Source: Hydrogenophaga borbori
GTDB lineage: Bacteria; Pseudomonadota; Gammaproteobacteria; Burkholderiales; Burkholderiaceae_C
DNA length: 64,000 nucleotides
NCBI RefSeq assembly: GCF_003417535.1
Contig: NZ_QVLS01000014.1
Location: forward strand, 62,001 to 126,000
Reading direction: 5' to 3'
Under the pieces are notes generated by a model. It saw only the letters and a list, made by a program, of their open reading frames with translations, was not told the DNA's origin and ran no database searches. Made by a program: the position numbers and the translations under genes. Of this stretch, positions 8,259 through 16,721 are shown piece after piece. Positions within the stretch are counted from its first letter, which is position 1; every line of letters begins with the position of its first letter.

Positions 8259-10115
8259 ATGAGCTACCTCTGGGACCTCTCCCACATCCAGCCCCAGACG
8301 GCAAGCGTGCTGGACGGCGACACCATTCCCGCCATGTTCTGGAACGCCGTGCGCGCGCGCGGCCCGAACGTGTGGATGCGCCAGAAGGACCTGGGCCTGT
8401 GGCGCAGCTGGACCTGGACGCAGACCGGCCAGGCCGTGCGCGAGATCGCCCACGGCCTCATGGCCCTGGGCTTCGCGCCCAGGGAAACCGCGTCCATCCT
8501 GTCCAACACCACCATCGAGTGGGTGCTGGCCGACCTGGCCGTGCTGAGCGCGGGCGGCGTGGCCAACGGCATCTACCCCACGGACGCGCCCGAGCAGGTG
8601 CACTACCTGTGCGAGGACTCGCGCACCACCGTGCTGTTCGTGGAGGACGAGGAGCAGCTCGACAAGGCCCTGGCCGTGCGCGCCCAGCTGCCGCTGCTGC
8701 GCAAGATCGTGGTGGTCGACATGGAAGGCCTGCGCGACTTCCACGACGAGCAGGTGATCAGCCTGGACGCCCTGCGCGCCCTGGGCCGCGAAGACCTGGC
8801 GCAGCACCCGCAGATGCTGGAACAGCGCGTGGCCAGCGTGGGTCCGGACGACCTCGCCATCCTGGTCTACACCTCGGGCACCACGGGCAAGCCCAAGGGC
8901 GCCATGCACTCGCACAAGGGCCTCGTCTACACCGTGCGCGGCTACAACGCCATCCTGCCGCGCTACGACAGCGACGAGTGCATGTGCTTCCTGCCGCTGT
9001 GCCACATCGCCGAGCGCATGGGCGGCGAGTACTTCTCGCTCTACACGGGCGCGCGTCTGAACTTCGTCGAGAACCCCGAGACCGTGCCCGAGAACGTGCG
9101 CGAGATCGCGCCCACGGTCTTCACCGCGGTGCCGCGCGTGTGGGAGAAGTTCTACTCCGGCGTGATGATCGCCCTGAAGGAAGCGAGCCGACTGCAGCAG
9201 GCCGCCTACGCCTGGGCCATCGGCGTCGGCCAGCGCGTGGCCGATCACGTGCTCAAGGGCGAGGCCGTGCCAGGCGGCCTCAAGCTGCGCTTCCGGCTCG
9301 CGCGCCTGCTGGTGCTCGACAACGTGCGCAAGCTCATCGGCATCCACCGCTCGCGCTTCCTCGTCACGGGCGCGGCGCCCATCTCGCCCGACCTGGTGCG
9401 CTGGTACCTCGCGCTGGGCGTGCCCATGCTCGAGGTCTGGGGCATGACGGAGACCTGCGGCGCCTCCACCGGCGTGCCGGCGCAACGCATCAAGCCCGGC
9501 AGCATCGGCCCGGCGGCGCAGTACAACGAGGTCCGGCTCGACGCCACCACCGGCGAGATCCTGGTGCGCGGGCCCAACGTCTTCATGGGCTACCTCAACC
9601 TGCCCGAGAAAACCGCCGAGGCCATCGACGCCGAGGGCTGGCTGCACACCGGCGACGTGGGCGTGGTGGACGAGGAGGGCTTCTTCCGCATCACCGACCG
9701 CATGAAGGACATCATCATCACGGCCGGCGGCAAGAACATCACGCCCAGCGAGATCGAGAACGAACTGAAGTTCTCGCCCTACGTCACCGACGCGGTCGTC
9801 ATCGGCGACCAGCGACCCTACCTCACGGTGATCATCATGATCGACCAGGAGAACGTCGAGAAGTTCGCGCAGGACAACGACGTGCCCTTCTCCAACTACG
9901 CCAGCCTCACGCGCACGGCCGAGGTGCAGCAGCTCATCCAGGGTCTCATCGACGCCACCAACCGCAAGTTCGCGCGCGTCGAGCAGATCAAGAAGTTCTG
10001 GCTGCTCGACACCCAGCTCACCGCCGAGGACGAAGAGCTCACGCCGACCATGAAGCTCAAACGCAAGCTCGTGCAGAAGAAGTACGCCGAGCAGATCGAG
10101 GCCATGTACCACTGA
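8259..10115 (+). CDS. AMP-dependent acyl-CoA ligase (long-chain fatty-acid ligase type)
   Basis: A 618-residue member of the adenylate-forming superfamily, predicted to activate a carboxylic acid with ATP and CoA. The P-loop-like motif YTSGTTGKPKGAM starts near residue 204. WGMTETCGAS (A5 motif) is near residue 395, GWLHTGDVG near 465 and DIIITAGGKNITPSEIEN near 485. The size and the C-terminal 'lid' MKLKRKLVQKKYAEQIEAMY resemble the FadD15-like long-chain branch rather than short acetyl-CoA synthetases. It lies between the transporter ATPases and two binding proteins, so the imported substrate is probably an acid that is CoA-activated on entry. The actual substrate cannot be read from sequence; a branched, aromatic or terpenoid acid would fit its neighbours. 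Confidence 0.92.
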   Translation: MSYLWDLSHIQPQTASVLDGDTIPAMFWNAVRARGPNVWMRQKDLGLWRSWTWTQTGQAVREIAHGLMALGFAPRETASILSNTTIEWVLADLAVLSAGGVANGIYPTDAPEQVHYLCEDSRTTVLFVEDEEQLDKALAVRAQLPLLRKIVVVDMEGLRDFHDEQVISLDALRALGREDLAQHPQMLEQRVASVGPDDLAILVYTSGTTGKPKGAMHSHKGLVYTVRGYNAILPRYDSDECMCFLPLCHIAERMGGEYFSLYTGARLNFVENPETVPENVREIAPTVFTAVPRVWEKFYSGVMIALKEASRLQQAAYAWAIGVGQRVADHVLKGEAVPGGLKLRFRLARLLVLDNVRKLIGIHRSRFLVTGAAPISPDLVRWYLALGVPMLEVWGMTETCGASTGVPAQRIKPGSIGPAAQYNEVRLDATTGEILVRGPNVFMGYLNLPEKTAEAIDAEGWLHTGDVGVVDEEGFFRITDRMKDIIITAGGKNITPSEIENELKFSPYVTDAVVIGDQRPYLTVIIMIDQENVEKFAQDNDVPFSNYASLTRTAEVQQLIQGLIDATNRKFARVEQIKKFWLLDTQLTAEDEELTPTMKLKRKLVQKKYAEQIEAMYH

Positions 10116-10153
10116 CGCCGCCCCGCGCGGCACCACCCGAGGAGACCCGCGCC

Positions 10154-11317
10154 GTGAAGACCCGCTACACCCTGACCGCTTTCGCGCTGGCGCTGTCGGC
10201 CAGCGCCGCCCTGGCCCAGTCGCAGGGCGTGAGCAAGGACGAGATCGTCCTCGGCTCCATCCAGGACCTCTCCGGCCCGCTGGCCGGCTTCGGCAAGTCC
10301 GTGCGGCTGGGCATGGTGCTGCGGGTGGACGAGATCAACGAGCAGGGCGGCATCAACGGCCGCAAGATCCGGCTGCTCGTCGAGGACTCCAAGTACGACC
10401 CGCGCAACGCCGTGCTCGCGGCGCAGAAGCTGGTCAACCAGGACAAGATCTTCGCCATGGTGGCCCACATCGGCACGGCGCAGAACATGGCCGCCATGCC
10501 GGTGCAGTTCCAGAAGAACGTCATCAACTTCCTGCCCGTGACGGCCGCGCGCGAGATGTATGAGCCCTTCCACCGGCTTAAGTTCGCCAACATCGGCCCG
10601 TACTACGAGCAGATGCGCACCTTCCTGCCCCGCATGGTGCAGGAGAAGAAGCCCAAGGCGGTCTGCGCCATCTACCAGGACGACGAGTTCGGCCTGGAGG
10701 TGCTGCGCGGCGCGGAAGAAGGTCTCAAGGCGGTCAATCTGCAGATGGTCGAGAAGACCTCGTTCAAGCGCGGTGCCACCGACTTTTCCTCGCAGGTGGC
10801 GAAGATGAAGTCCGCCAATTGCGACTTCATCGTGCTCGGCACCATCATCCGCGAGACCATCGGCACCATCGCCACGGCGCGCAAGCTGGACTACAACCCC
10901 ACCTTCTTCGGCTCGCAGGCGGCCTACACCGACCTCATCCACAAGCTCGGCGGCCCGGCCATGAACGGCCTGTACGCCACCATGACGACCCAGCACCCCT
11001 ACCTGGACGAGGCCTCCCAGCCCATCCGCTTCTGGGCCAACAAGTACAAGACCAAGTTCAACGAGGACCCCAACGTCTTCTCGGTCTATGGCTACAACGC
11101 CATCGATATCTTCGCCCGCGCCGCGGGCAAGGCCGGCGCCAACCTCAACACCGACAGCTTCGTCAAGACCATGGACAGCCTGAGCGTGCCGACCGACATC
11201 TTCGGCTCGCCGCCGCTCAGCTTCAGCCCGCAGCGGCGCTACGGCAGCATGGCGATGCGCCTGTCGCAGATCCAGGACGGCCGCTGGAAGGTGGTCTCGG
11301 ACTATGTGAACAACTGA
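10154..11317 (+). CDS. Liv/HAAT-type periplasmic binding protein, copy 1
   Basis: A 387-residue type-I periplasmic binding protein. The signal peptide covers about residues 1-20 (MKTRYTLTAFALALSASAALA), followed by QSQGVSKDEIVLGSIQDLSG at the mature start. The GTG at 10154 is preceded by GAGGAGA about 10 bases upstream; no ATG is better placed. The next gene is a close paralogue. A block of about 195 bases (10379-10573) is nearly identical between the two copies, whereas the C-terminal quarter is only moderately similar. It captures the substrate for the LivHMGF transporter of this operon. Confidence 0.92.
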   Translation: MKTRYTLTAFALALSASAALAQSQGVSKDEIVLGSIQDLSGPLAGFGKSVRLGMVLRVDEINEQGGINGRKIRLLVEDSKYDPRNAVLAAQKLVNQDKIFAMVAHIGTAQNMAAMPVQFQKNVINFLPVTAAREMYEPFHRLKFANIGPYYEQMRTFLPRMVQEKKPKAVCAIYQDDEFGLEVLRGAEEGLKAVNLQMVEKTSFKRGATDFSSQVAKMKSANCDFIVLGTIIRETIGTIATARKLDYNPTFFGSQAAYTDLIHKLGGPAMNGLYATMTTQHPYLDEASQPIRFWANKYKTKFNEDPNVFSVYGYNAIDIFARAAGKAGANLNTDSFVKTMDSLSVPTDIFGSPPLSFSPQRRYGSMAMRLSQIQDGRWKVVSDYVNN

Positions 11318-11425
11318 GTGCGCTCGCCTCGGGCCGGTGCGGCGGGAAGGGTTTTTCCGCATCACCGCCCCGGTCAAAGACCCCATCATCCCCGCAGAAA
11401 CGACAACCCACCGGAGACGACAGCG

Positions 11426-12601
11426 ATGAAAACGACACTGAGTCTGATCGGCGCGGCCATCGCGCTGAGCACCGGCGCCGCCATGGCGCAATCACAGGGC
11501 GTGAGCAAGAACGAGATCGTTCTCGGCTCCATCCAGGACCTCTCCGGTCCCATCGCCGGCTTCGGCAAGCAGGTGCGCCTGGGCATGATGCTGCGGGTGG
11601 ACGAGGCCAACGAGCAGGGCGGCGTCAACGGCCGCAAGATCAAGCTCATCGTCGAGGACTCCAAGTACGACCCGCGCAACGCCGTGCTCGCGGCGCAGAA
11701 GCTGGTCAACCAGGACAAGATCTTCGCCATGGTGGGCCACATCGGCACGGCGCAGAACATGGCCGCCATGCCGGTGCAGTTCCAGAAGAACGTCATCAAC
11801 TTCTTCCCCGTGACGGCCGCGCGCGAGATGTACGAGCCCTTCCACAAGCTCAAGTACAGCTTTGCCGCCACCTACTACGACCAGATGCGCGTCGCGGTGC
11901 CCAAGCTGGCCAAGGAGAAGAACGCCAAGAAGGTCTGCACCATGTACCAGGACGACGAGTTCGGCCTGGAGGTCAAGCGCGGCGCGGAAGACGGCCTCAA
12001 GGCCAACGGCATGTCGCTCGCGGCGGAAACCACCTACAAGCGCGGCGCCACCGACTTCGCCTCGCAGATGCAGAAGCTGGCCTCGGAGCAGTGCGACATG
12101 GTGGTGCTGGGCACCATCATCCGCGAGACCATCGGCGCCATCGCCACCGCCAAGCGCCTGGGCTTCAACCCCACCTTCATCGGCTCCAGCGCGGCCTACA
12201 CCGACCTCATCCACAAGCTCGGCGGCCCGGCCATGAACGGCCTGTACGCCACCATGACGGTGCAGCACCCCTATCTGGATGCCGCCTCGCAGCCCATCCG
12301 CTTCTGGGCCAACAAGTACCAGACCAAGTTCAATGAGGAGCCCACGGTGTTCTCCGTCTACGGGTACCTGGCCATCGACGCCTTCATCCGCGCCGCCACC
12401 AAGGCCGGCCCCAACCTCAGCACCGACAGCTTCATCAAGGCCATGGACACCATGACCATTCCGCCCGACATCTTCGGCAGCGCCGAGCAGACCTTCAGCC
12501 CCACCAAGCGCCTGGGCAGCAACGCCACCCGCATCTCGATGCTGGACAACAACCGCTGGAAGGTGGTCACGGAGTACATCAACACCACCACCGGCAAGTG
12601 A
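11426..12601 (+). CDS. Liv/HAAT-type periplasmic binding protein, copy 2
   Basis: A 391-residue paralogue of the preceding gene, with signal peptide MKTTLSLIGAAIALSTGAAMA and mature start QSQGVSKNEIVLGSIQDLSG. The ATG at 11426 has GGAGACGA just upstream. The two paralogues differ most in their last 40 residues (TFSPTKRLGSNATRISM here versus SFSPQRRYGSMAMRLSQ), so they may differ in ligand preference or expression. A 108-base gap separates them. The operon ends here with an intrinsic terminator at 12675-12695. Confidence 0.92.
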   Translation: MKTTLSLIGAAIALSTGAAMAQSQGVSKNEIVLGSIQDLSGPIAGFGKQVRLGMMLRVDEANEQGGVNGRKIKLIVEDSKYDPRNAVLAAQKLVNQDKIFAMVGHIGTAQNMAAMPVQFQKNVINFFPVTAAREMYEPFHKLKYSFAATYYDQMRVAVPKLAKEKNAKKVCTMYQDDEFGLEVKRGAEDGLKANGMSLAAETTYKRGATDFASQMQKLASEQCDMVVLGTIIRETIGAIATAKRLGFNPTFIGSSAAYTDLIHKLGGPAMNGLYATMTVQHPYLDAASQPIRFWANKYQTKFNEEPTVFSVYGYLAIDAFIRAATKAGPNLSTDSFIKAMDTMTIPPDIFGSAEQTFSPTKRLGSNATRISMLDNNRWKVVTEYINTTTGK

Positions 12602-12674
12602 GGTCCGCCTGACGGTTTCCTGAGCATTCGCGCCGCCCGCTCGACGGGCCATGCGCGGCAGCCGCCGGTGTCGC

Positions 12675-12695
12675 AAGCCCCGGTGGCTTTTTTTT
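12675..12695 (+). terminator. intrinsic terminator of the livHMGF-ligase operon
   Basis: AAGCC at 12675-12679 pairs with GGCTT at 12685-12689 around loop CCGGT, followed by a run of eight T (12688-12695). It lies 73 bases after the second binding-protein gene and just before the convergent histidine kinase gene, so it ends plus-strand transcription. Confidence 0.8.
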
Positions 12696-12708
12696 GCCGG
12701 GGCCGCGC

Positions 12709-14106
12709 TCAGGCGGTGGGCAGCGTCCACCAGAAGCGCGCGCCCTCGCCCACCCGGCCGCAGGCGCCCACTTCGCCACCGTGCTGCTGCACCACGCGGC
12801 GCACCACCGTCAGGCCCAGGCCGGTGCCGGGCACCGCCTCGCCGGCCAGGCGGCTGAAAGGCTTGAACAGCTCGCTGGCGCGCGCCTCGTCGAACCCCGG
12901 GCCGTTGTCGCTGACGGCGAAACGCCAGGCCTGGTCCTCGCGCTGCGCGCCCACCTCCACCGCCAGCCCGGGCCGGCCCTGCCCGTACTTGAGCGCGTTG
13001 CCCACCAGGTTGGTCACCACATGCGCCATCAGCCCGCGGTCCACCACCACCACGGGCAGCGGCCCCACGCGCACCGCGTGGCGCGCGCTCGGGTATTCCA
13101 TGGCCAGCTGCTCCACGCATTCGCGCACCAGCTCGCCGAAGTCCACCTGCGCCTTCTGCAGCGCCTGCTGCTCCACGCGCGCCAGGTCCAGCAGGTCGCT
13201 CACCATGCGGCTGGCGCGCAGGGACTCATGGCCCAGCTTGCGCACCAGGGGCAGGGCCTGGGCCGGCTGGCCTTCTTCGATGGCCTCGCGCGCCATCTCG
13301 CTCAGGCCGTGGATGTTGCGCAGCGGGCCGCGAAGGTCGTGCGAGACCATGCCCGAGAAGGCGCGCAGGCCCTGGTTGATCGCCTCCAGCTGGGCCGTGC
13401 GCTCGTGCACCGTGCGGTCCAGGCCGTCGGCCAGGCGCTGCATCGCGGCCTCGGCCTGTTCGCTGCGGCGCAGCTCGCTCGCCAGCCGGCGCGCGTCGCG
13501 TTGCAGGATCAGCGTCAGCACGAAGAAGTACACCAGCACGATGGGCAGCGGCGTGATCTCCCGAAACGTCCGCACGTCCAGGCCCACGCGGATGGCCAGC
13601 AACAGCAGCAGCGGCTGCACCAGCAGCGCCGCCGCCAGCGCGAACTGCCCGCTCCAGCGGTCGTGCCACCAGCGCCACAGCAGCCACAGCGAGGCCGCCA
13701 CGAGCACCCCCGACGAGGCCAGCGGACCGCGGAAGGGGTTGTCGCCCAGCACCCTCACCAGCGCCACCACCCAGACCAGGCCGAGCGCACTCAGCCAGGC
13801 AAAACGCCACCCCTGGTGGCGGGCGCCGGGCGTGAGGTAGGTGTGCAGCCCCACCAGCAGGGCGGTCAGCGCGAACACCACCACCGCGGCGGCCGGGCCG
13901 CCGATGCCCTCGGCCCGCACGCCGAAATGCAGCTGGGCCACCCGAAAGCCGAGCTGCGCGAGACCGAACAGCACGGCCGAGCCCGCCAGCCAGCGCACGT
14001 AGGGCCAAGAGGCCCGGTTGGCGTAGGCGATGAAGATCACACCCAGCAAGGCGACCATCGCCCCGGTCATGAACCGCAGGTCGCCAAAGAGTGAAAGCCA
14101 GCCCAT
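12709..14106 (-). CDS. membrane sensor histidine kinase
   Basis: A 465-residue kinase. Six or seven hydrophobic segments fill residues 1-210 with no large periplasmic loop, so the sensor is probably membrane-embedded (7TM/MASE-like). A short coiled-coil region ending in HERTAQLEAINQGLRAFSG follows. The HisKA motif MVSHDLRGPLRNIHG contains the phospho-acceptor His256. The ATPase domain shows N-box NLVGNALKYG, G1 DNGPGF and G2 GTGLGLTVVRRVV. The ATG at 14106 is chosen because it begins the first membrane segment and has GGAG 9 bases upstream. No response regulator gene is adjacent, so it is an orphan kinase. The signal is unknown. Confidence 0.9.
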   Translation of the reverse strand: MGWLSLFGDLRFMTGAMVALLGVIFIAYANRASWPYVRWLAGSAVLFGLAQLGFRVAQLHFGVRAEGIGGPAAAVVVFALTALLVGLHTYLTPGARHQGWRFAWLSALGLVWVVALVRVLGDNPFRGPLASSGVLVAASLWLLWRWWHDRWSGQFALAAALLVQPLLLLLAIRVGLDVRTFREITPLPIVLVYFFVLTLILQRDARRLASELRRSEQAEAAMQRLADGLDRTVHERTAQLEAINQGLRAFSGMVSHDLRGPLRNIHGLSEMAREAIEEGQPAQALPLVRKLGHESLRASRMVSDLLDLARVEQQALQKAQVDFGELVRECVEQLAMEYPSARHAVRVGPLPVVVVDRGLMAHVVTNLVGNALKYGQGRPGLAVEVGAQREDQAWRFAVSDNGPGFDEARASELFKPFSRLAGEAVPGTGLGLTVVRRVVQQHGGEVGACGRVGEGARFWWTLPTA

Positions 14107-14219
14107 GCTCGCTCCGAAACCGCAACGCCGCGAGTGTGACAGACGGATACATATCCGCCAGCGGGTTGTCACCGAACGGGCGGCGCGAGCGGCCGCCGGT
14201 GCATCGCACAATGCCCGGC

Positions 14220-14624
14220 ATGTCCCCCGACACCGCCCTCCGGCTCGCCGACGCCCTGCTCGCGCTGCACCTGGGGGTGGTGCTGTTCGTGGTGGGCCTG
14301 CTGCCCCTGGTGCTGCTGGGCGGCGCCCTGGGCTGGCGCTGGGTGCGCCACGCCGGCCTGCGCGCCGCGCACCTGGGGCTGATGCTCTTCATCGCGGCCC
14401 AGGCCTGGCTGGGCCGGCTGTGCCCCCTCACCGTCTGGGAACAGGACCTGCGGCGATCGGCCGGCGAGACCGGTCACCGCGAGAGCTTCATCGGGTACTG
14501 GCTCTCGCGGCTGCTCTACTGGGACGCGCCGTGGTGGGTGTTCGTGGCCGCCTACACGGCCTTCGCGGCCTTGGTGGGGCTGGCGTGGTGGTGGGTGCGG
14601 CCGCTCAGAGGCCGAACACCCTGA
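14220..14624 (+). CDS. DUF2784 family membrane protein
   Basis: A 134-residue integral membrane protein with about four hydrophobic segments. CPLTVWEQDLRRSAG near residue 70 and GYWLSRLLYWDAPWWVF near 95 are characteristic of DUF2784. An ATG three codons earlier (14211) is an alternative start. The last 20 bases overlap the end of the convergent amidohydrolase gene. No function is known for the family. Confidence 0.82.
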   Translation: MSPDTALRLADALLALHLGVVLFVVGLLPLVLLGGALGWRWVRHAGLRAAHLGLMLFIAAQAWLGRLCPLTVWEQDLRRSAGETGHRESFIGYWLSRLLYWDAPWWVFVAAYTAFAALVGLAWWWVRPLRGRTP

Positions 14625-15585
14625 GCGCGTTGCCCCCGCGCACCGCCTCGCGCTGGTCGGCCGCCAGGGTGTCGATCTTGCCCAGCGCGCCCTTCACGTC
14701 GTGCACCTGGTGCGGCCAGTCGGTGCCCAGCATGACCTGCGAGGCGCCCACGATGGACACCAGGTACTGCAGCGAGCGCGGGTCGTAGGTGATGCTGTCG
14801 TAGTAAATGTGGCGCAGGTAGTCGGTCGGCTTGCGCTGCATGCGCCGGCGCTGGGGGATCTCCACCTCGTCGCCCTTCTCGAAGCGGCCCACCAGGTAGG
14901 GCAGCGTGCCGCCGCCGTGCGAGGCGATGAGCTTCATGTTCGGGAAACGGTCGAAGAAGCCGTCGAAGATCATGCGCGTGAAGGCCAGCGTGGTGTCGAA
15001 CATGAAGCCCACGGACCAGCTCAGGTCGTACTTCGTCATGTCCATCAGGTCCACGCCCGGCGGGTCGGTGGGGTGCACCAGCACCGGCAGGCCGCGCCGG
15101 TCGATGGCGGCCCACACGGGCTCGAAGAATGGGTCGGTGAGGCTGCGGCCCGAGATGTTGGCCAGCACCATCACGCCCACCGCGCCGTTGGCGCAGGAGC
15201 GCTCCAGCTCCTGCACGGCGCGCTCGGGGTATTCCCAGGGCAGCGAGGTGAACCAGCGGATGCGGTCCGGGTACTGCGCCTGGGCGCGCGCCATGGCGTC
15301 GTTCGACTCCACCGCCGCCTGGCGGCTGGTGGCCTCGTCGCCCCAGTACACGTTGGGGCAGGTCAGCGAGACGATGGAGATGTCGATGCCCGCCGCGTCC
15401 ATCTGCCGGATGCGCAGCGCGTAGTCGAAGTGCCCGGGCTGCGGAATGGCCACCGGCGTGTCGCCGCGGAAGATCTCGTCCTGCCCGTCGGGGCGGCGCT
15501 GGATGTTGTAGGCCCCGCCCTTGGCCTTGAGCAGCTCCAGCCAGGCAGGCGTGTACATGTGCGTGTGAACGTCGATGACGGGCAT
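14605..15585 (-). CDS. ACMSD-like amidohydrolase (metal-dependent decarboxylase/hydrolase)
   Basis: A 326-residue TIM-barrel enzyme of the amidohydrolase-2 family. The metal ligands are visible: VIDVHTHMYTP at residues 3-13, the barrel His in VLVHPTDPPGV near 170, LIASHGGGTLPYL near 225 and the Asp in VMLGTDWPHQ near 285. This set matches aminocarboxymuconate-semialdehyde decarboxylase relatives, which act on aromatic ring-cleavage acids such as gamma-resorcylate or carboxymuconate semialdehydes. The ATG at 15585 starts directly at the first metal motif. It diverges from a Bug-type binding-protein gene across 146 bases carrying two palindromes, so the pair probably shares a substrate, perhaps an aromatic-derived acid. 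The exact reaction is uncertain. Confidence 0.88.
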   Translation of the reverse strand: MPVIDVHTHMYTPAWLELLKAKGGAYNIQRRPDGQDEIFRGDTPVAIPQPGHFDYALRIRQMDAAGIDISIVSLTCPNVYWGDEATSRQAAVESNDAMARAQAQYPDRIRWFTSLPWEYPERAVQELERSCANGAVGVMVLANISGRSLTDPFFEPVWAAIDRRGLPVLVHPTDPPGVDLMDMTKYDLSWSVGFMFDTTLAFTRMIFDGFFDRFPNMKLIASHGGGTLPYLVGRFEKGDEVEIPQRRRMQRKPTDYLRHIYYDSITYDPRSLQYLVSIVGASQVMLGTDWPHQVHDVKGALGKIDTLAADQREAVRGGNALRVFGL

Positions 15586-15656
15586 GTGATGTCTCCGGTG
15601 TTGTCCTTGTTTGTCGCGCGCCCACGCCGTCGCGCGGGACCGTTAGCAAGCATACC

Positions 15657-15679
15657 TTTTCGGGAAAACACGCATGCGT
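15657..15679. promoter_or_regulatory. two adjacent palindromes in a divergent promoter region
   Basis: TTTTC-GG-GAAAA occupies 15657-15668 and ACGCATGCGT occupies 15670-15679. Both are perfect inverted repeats, lying between the divergent amidohydrolase (start 15585) and Bug receptor (start 15732). They are plausible regulator sites; no regulator gene is nearby. Confidence 0.4.
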
Positions 15680-15731
15680 CCATCGGGTGCGCCCTCCCAG
15701 AATCGGTGCTCCATACAACGAGGAGACACGC

Positions 15732-16709
15732 ATGCAACGCCGACACTTCCATGCCCTGGCGGGCGCTGGCCTGCTGGCCGCCGCCCAACTGGGCCTGCCA
15801 GGCCTGGCCCAGGCGCAAGACAGCGGCACGCTGCGCGTGTGGGTGGGCTTTCCACCCGGGGGATCGGTGGACACGGTGGCGCGCATCGTGGCCGAGAAGA
15901 TGCGGGGCACGCTCAACCAGAACGTGATCGTGGAGAACAAGCCCGGCGCGGGCGGGCGGCTGGCGCTGGGCGAGCTGCGGCGCATCGCGCCGGACGGCAA
16001 CACCATCATCCTGGCGCCCAGCGGGGCGCTGGTGATCTCGCCCTACCTGTACCCCAACGTGGGCTACGACCCCATCAAGGACTTCAGCCCCATCGCGCGC
16101 GCCACGGTGTTCGACTTCGCCGTGACGGCCGGCCCGGGCGCGCCGCAGGGCAAGCTGAAAGACGTGCTCGACTGGATGAAGGCCAACCCCGCCAAGGCGA
16201 GCTACGGCACCTCCGGCGCCGGCACGGTGCCGCACTTCGCGGGCCTGCTCATCGGCCAGGCCACGGGCATTCCCCTGACGCACGTGGCCTACCGCGGCGG
16301 CGCGCCGGCCGCGCAGGACCTGCTGGGCGGGCAGATTCCGCTGATGGTGGACACGGCGTCCGAGACCATCGAACACCACCGCGCGGGCCGCCTGCGCATC
16401 CTGGCCGTGACGGGCGAACAGCGCTCGGCCGCGCTGCCCGAGGTGCCCACGCTGAAAGAGCAAGGCATCCCGCTGGCGGCGGACGCCTTCTTCGCCTACT
16501 TCGGCCCGGCCGGCATGAACCCGCAGGCGGCGGACCGCATCAGCAAGGCCGTCGCGGTGGCGCTGGCGGACCCGGGCATCCAGGAGAAGATCCGCGGCTA
16601 CGGCCTGGTGCCCAGCCACGCCGGGCCGGCCGAGACGGGCGCCATGGTGGTGGAGCACCTCAAGCGCTGGGAAGCGCCGGTCAAGGCCTCGGGCTTCAAG
16701 CCGGAGTGA
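15732..16709 (+). CDS. Bug family tripartite tricarboxylate transporter-type binding protein
   Basis: A 325-residue extracytoplasmic solute receptor. The leader MQRRHFHALAGAGLLAAAQ with the signal end near residue 32 (AQAQDSG) may use the Tat or Sec route. Bug hallmarks are VGFPPGGSVDTVARIVAEK near residue 40, VENKPGAGGRLALGELRR near 70, YGTSGAGTVPHFAG near 160 and VAYRGGAPAAQDLLGGQIP near 190. The ATG at 15732 has GAGGAGA upstream. No TctA or TctB membrane components are in the window, so it is an orphan receptor, which is common in Burkholderiales. Its ligand is probably the acid handled by the divergent amidohydrolase. Confidence 0.92.
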   Translation: MQRRHFHALAGAGLLAAAQLGLPGLAQAQDSGTLRVWVGFPPGGSVDTVARIVAEKMRGTLNQNVIVENKPGAGGRLALGELRRIAPDGNTIILAPSGALVISPYLYPNVGYDPIKDFSPIARATVFDFAVTAGPGAPQGKLKDVLDWMKANPAKASYGTSGAGTVPHFAGLLIGQATGIPLTHVAYRGGAPAAQDLLGGQIPLMVDTASETIEHHRAGRLRILAVTGEQRSAALPEVPTLKEQGIPLAADAFFAYFGPAGMNPQAADRISKAVAVALADPGIQEKIRGYGLVPSHAGPAETGAMVVEHLKRWEAPVKASGFKPE

Positions 16710-16721
16710 GGCGCTACCCGC

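Noticed and set aside
11318..11425. Possible extra promoter or terminator between the two binding-protein genes
   Set aside because: GGGAAGGGTTTTTCCGC looks suggestive, but the stem is only a few bases and no -10/-35 pair is convincing.
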